Assembly: GCA_903873045.1 (NCBI GenBank)
Contig: CAIQND010000193.1
Coordinates: 1 to 8,979 of the forward strand
Length of the DNA stretch: 8,979 nt
Direction of reading: 5' to 3'
Source of the DNA: an uncultured Methylococcaceae bacterium
Lineage (GTDB): Bacteria; Pseudomonadota; Gammaproteobacteria; Methylococcales; Methylomonadaceae
Positions 7,423 through 8,979 of the stretch are shown here, piece after piece. Every line of letters starts with the position of its first letter. Within the stretch, counting starts at the first letter, position 1. The translations under genes and the position numbers were made by a program. The notes beneath the pieces are model-generated. The model was not told where the DNA came from, ran no database searches, and saw only the letters and a list, made by a program, of their open reading frames with translations.

Positions 7423-8496
7423 TTATGCCTTCTTGCGAAGTGTGTTGATTTGTATATGAGGCCAGCGGGTCGTGCCGCCATCGGTGCCAAATTGAAACTC
7501 GAAGAATTGAATCTGCTCGTATTGCAGTTGAAGAACTTCTTTTTCATCCTCAATCACTGTCTCAATCCACAAACGACATTGCATCTCAACGACAGGCGTG
7601 TTTCTTTGTACAAAGGGTATGTTTAAAATACCACCTTGTGGTCCGCCTTCATGTTTTGTACTTAAATTAATAAAGGTGTGTTTGTCGATTTTCTGATCCT
7701 TGATGGCATCCCGAAGGCGCAGGTCTGGACGAACAGAATAAGGGTACAATTCATGGGCAAGAATGCGCTGAGTATAGGTTCTGTTACCACTTGGATCTGT
7801 TGCAGGCAAAGACAAATCATGGACCCAATCAGGTGCTTTACTATCGAGATCGATGGGAGTGCTCGGTGTTGTGCCTGCCAATCCCATACTGGGCGAAATA
7901 GCAAGATGGTCAGAATCCCAAGCGGCAGTGTCCTGTGGAAACTGGGGTTTACCTTTAACCTCTGTGTCTTTGCCTGTCAGTAGAATAGTGCTGCCATGAG
8001 GAATCGTCCCGCTGCGTGAAATTGAATAAGCAGGAATATAGCCAGGGCCTTCTGAACCGTCTCCTGAAGAAAGTTCAGGGAAACCAATGTCAGTTTTGAT
8101 AGACTCGTCATCAGCAGGGTGATTGTATAGTTTGTCAAGCCAAAGATACATTCCGTTCTCCTCGTGGATACCGACTCCATTCAAGTCTTGAATGCTTTGG
8201 TTATATTTCACTGCACCACAGAACTGCTCATTAGCACCCCCACGGTTACGCACGCCTCCTGGCACTAGTGTGAAGGTGAGTTCCTCTGTATAGTTCTCGC
8301 AGAGGAAGTGGAACTTTCCAGGGATTGTCTCTGAGTTGGAGCCTGGGGACGGCATGCATGTTGTGTGAAGCCCCCAGTTTGTGTTGTTATTGCTGGGATT
8401 GTGGTTAACCCACGTTCCTTCCAGCAGTTTGAGTATACCGTAATCAGCGGGATTATTGATGGCTTCAGGCGTAAATTTCGGTGACAAATCAGGCAT
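7423..8496 (-). CDS. Putative heme-binding (nitrobindin-like) beta-barrel protein
   Basis: The product is 357 residues when started at MPDLSPKF. That start is chosen over an in-frame ATG 60 bases upstream because AGGA lies eight bases before it, while the longer N-terminus has no such site. LLEGTW (24-29) near the N-terminus, GIHEENGMYLWL (109-120) and TIPHGST (164-170) recall the GxW, HxE and PHG-type motifs of nitrobindin-like heme barrels. The C-terminal third alternates hydrophobic and polar residues as beta strands: EMQCRLWIETV (304-314), LQLQYEQIQFFEFQF (322-336) and RWPHIQINTLRK (344-355). The middle, 120-300, is longer than a simple barrel would need. No signal peptide or membrane segment is seen. 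Being first in the set, it may deliver heme or bind a substrate or product of the oxidase. Its base composition looks richer in G+C than the genes after it. Fold and ligand are inferred from motifs only. Confidence 0.5.
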   Translation of the reverse strand: MPDLSPKFTPEAINNPADYGILKLLEGTWVNHNPSNNNTNWGLHTTCMPSPGSNSETIPGKFHFLCENYTEELTFTLVPGGVRNRGGANEQFCGAVKYNQSIQDLNGVGIHEENGMYLWLDKLYNHPADDESIKTDIGFPELSSGDGSEGPGYIPAYSISRSGTIPHGSTILLTGKDTEVKGKPQFPQDTAAWDSDHLAISPSMGLAGTTPSTPIDLDSKAPDWVHDLSLPATDPSGNRTYTQRILAHELYPYSVRPDLRLRDAIKDQKIDKHTFINLSTKHEGGPQGGILNIPFVQRNTPVVEMQCRLWIETVIEDEKEVLQLQYEQIQFFEFQFGTDGGTTRWPHIQINTLRKKA

Positions 8497-8504
8497 TTTG
8501 ATCA

Positions 8505-8508
8505 TCCT
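8505..8508 (-). promoter_or_regulatory. Ribosome binding site that decides the beta-barrel gene start
   Basis: On the minus strand AGGA stands eight bases before the ATG at 8496-8494. It overlaps an earlier in-frame ATG at 8505-8503, which itself lacks a usable upstream site, and so supports the MPDLSPKF start. Confidence 0.65.
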
Positions 8509-8540
8509 ATTTATTAGTATTGTTAAAAGTCGGTTTTCTA

Positions 8541-8555
8541 TGCAACGTAGTTGCA
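8541..8555. promoter_or_regulatory. 15-bp palindrome upstream of the first gene, possible operator
   Basis: TGCAAC-GTA-GTTGCA has perfect 6-base arms about a three-base centre, 45-59 bases before the start codon of the beta-barrel gene. It could bind a dimeric regulator or form a small hairpin in the leader RNA. No regulator gene is in the window. Confidence 0.35.
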
Positions 8556-8653
8556 AATATATATGATTAGACTCCCTAGTTCACATTGTAGCGTTAAGAG
8601 ATCTAGATATTTTTACTCTGTCATAACTTGAAGCTTGTAATGGTTTTCTGCAT

Positions 8654-8685
8654 TTGGGTGGTCTTATTCCGGCTTACTCGGCTAC
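8654..8685 (+). repeat. Dispersed repeat, right copy (pair with 373-404)
   Basis: This copy shares its first 20 bases exactly with 373-392 and 29 of 32 bases overall, in the same orientation. Directly overlapping its 3' end is a tandem pair of ACTCGGCT (8676-8683 and 8684-8691), an 8-base duplication absent from the left copy. Together the two copies bracket the oxidase gene set. Confidence 0.8.
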
Positions 8686-8700
8686 TCGGCTACAGGACTT

Positions 8701-8748
8701 CGTTATTAGCCGATTTAGCAATTCAAATTAGGCAGCTAAATAATAACG
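8701..8748. repeat. Imperfect 48-bp inverted repeat
   Basis: CGTTATTA (8701-8708) pairs with TAATAACG (8741-8748), and TTTAGC (8714-8719) pairs with GCTAAA (8735-8740), leaving a five-base bulge on the left arm and a 15-base loop. There is no T-run on either side, so it is not a standard terminator. It directly follows the dispersed repeat copy and may belong to the same repeat-rich patch. Confidence 0.5.
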
Positions 8749-8766
8749 CCAATCCACCACTAACAT

Positions 8767-8811
8767 AAGTAACGTTACAGTAACGCTGCCGGTGTTACTG
8801 TAACGTTACTT
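8767..8811. repeat. 18-bp perfect inverted repeat with palindromic arms
   Basis: AAGTAACGTTACAGTAAC at 8767-8784 is the exact reverse complement of 8794-8811, separated by nine bases whose outer two pairs can also form. Each arm itself contains the 10-base palindrome GTAACGTTAC. The structure can fold as one strong hairpin or as two small ones. It lacks a following T-run and lies well upstream of the gene set. It could be a bidirectional transcription stop, a protein-binding array, or a REP-like element. Confidence 0.75.
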
Positions 8812-8857
8812 GTAAAAGATTTGTTTATGTGCGGGGTTGTAGTAAGCAAGATACGGT

Positions 8858-8960
8858 GTAATTATTCACCTCCCCCTTTGAAAAAGGGGGATTGAGGGGG
8901 ATTTATCTAATAAAATCTCCCCTAACCCCTCTTTGTTAAAGAGGGGGACTGAATAATTAC
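8858..8960. mobile_element. 103-bp MITE with 8-bp target site duplication
   Basis: GTAATTATTCA (8858-8868) and TGAATAATTAC (8950-8960) are exact inverted ends. Inside are two further hairpins, CCCCCTTT-GAA-AAAGGGGG (8872-8890) and CCCCTCTTT-GTT-AAAGAGGGG (8926-8946), and the two halves are themselves roughly inverted copies. GATACGGT stands immediately outside both ends (8850-8857 and 8961-8968), an 8-base duplication that marks transposition. Eight-base duplications are made by several families, IS1595, IS66 and IS256 among them; I cannot tell which transposase moved it. There is no coding sequence. C-rich/G-rich elements of this general kind are common between genes in various bacteria. Confidence 0.85.
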
Positions 8961-8979
8961 GATACGGTTAGATAATTTG

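Larger units (their letters stand above)
8497..8653. other. Leader region of the five-gene set, promoter expected
   Basis: No gene is seen. The promoter of the minus-strand gene set should lie here. Candidates such as ATGACA (minus strand, near 8623) lack a good -10 at proper spacing, so I do not call one. The only clear symmetrical site is the short palindrome at 8541-8555. Confidence 0.4.

Noticed and set aside
7662..8180. Several short open frames on both strands opposite or within the beta-barrel gene
   Set aside because: The 357-residue frame is continuous with beta-strand-like patterning and a good ribosome binding site; the others lack these and are shadows.
8497..8556. 20-residue N-terminal extension of the beta-barrel protein from an upstream ATG
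   Set aside because: No Shine-Dalgarno sequence precedes it, while AGGA is well placed for the ATG at 8496; the extension also overlaps the leader palindrome.
8767..8811. Rho-independent terminator
   Set aside because: The stem is strong but no T-run follows on either strand and no gene ends nearby.
8858..8960. CRISPR repeats or a small RNA gene in the C-rich/G-rich segment
   Set aside because: The structure is a single inverted pair with terminal repeats and an 8-bp target duplication, which explains it as a miniature mobile element; there is no regular spacer pattern.

Overview
The window is AT-rich chromosomal DNA, most likely from an aquatic or environmental gammaproteobacterium. That placement is an inference from the gene families and from the small dispersed palindromic elements, including a C-rich/G-rich element of a kind widespread in such genomes; no taxonomic marker gene is present. 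Almost all coding capacity is one minus-strand gene set of five genes, running from about 8496 down to 642. The only other gene is the 5' end of a secreted protein, also on the minus strand, cut by the left edge of the window (1-110).

In transcriptional order the five genes encode: (1) a 357-residue protein resembling heme-binding or nitrobindin-type beta-barrels (7423-8496); (2) a 479-residue VioB/RebD-type ferritin-like protein (5843-7282); (3) a 755-residue LodA/GoxA-type cysteine tryptophylquinone (CTQ) amine or amino-acid oxidase (3443-5710); (4) a 460-residue radical SAM/SPASM protein resembling QhpD/PeaB, the thioether-forming maturase of quinohemoprotein amine dehydrogenase (2055-3437); and (5) a 465-residue LodB-type FAD protein of the kind needed to build CTQ (642-2039). 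The last three are tightly packed (5 and 15 bp apart). The first two are separated from each other and from the oxidase by about 130-140 bp, and the second of these gaps contains a palindromic miniature element.

Proposed joint action (inference): the LodB-like flavoprotein oxygenates a tryptophan of the LodA-like protein so that it couples to a nearby cysteine, giving CTQ. The QhpD-like radical SAM enzyme installs an additional thioether or other crosslink. The mature oxidase converts a primary amine or amino acid to an imine or carbonyl product. The ferritin-like protein may act on that product, as VioB and RebD act on the imine made by VioA and RebO, and the beta-barrel protein may bind heme or a product. 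None of the five proteins has an evident signal peptide. The striking point is a LodA/LodB-type oxidase cluster combined with a QhpD-type maturase when no QhpA, QhpB or QhpC subunit gene is in view.

The flanks are non-coding and rich in repeats. On the left (111-641) there is a 32-bp dispersed repeat copy and a 105-bp element with 20-bp perfect inverted ends. On the right (8497-8979) there is a second copy of the dispersed repeat, two further inverted repeats and a 103-bp miniature transposable element with an 8-bp target duplication. No tRNA, rRNA, CRISPR array or transposase gene was seen.
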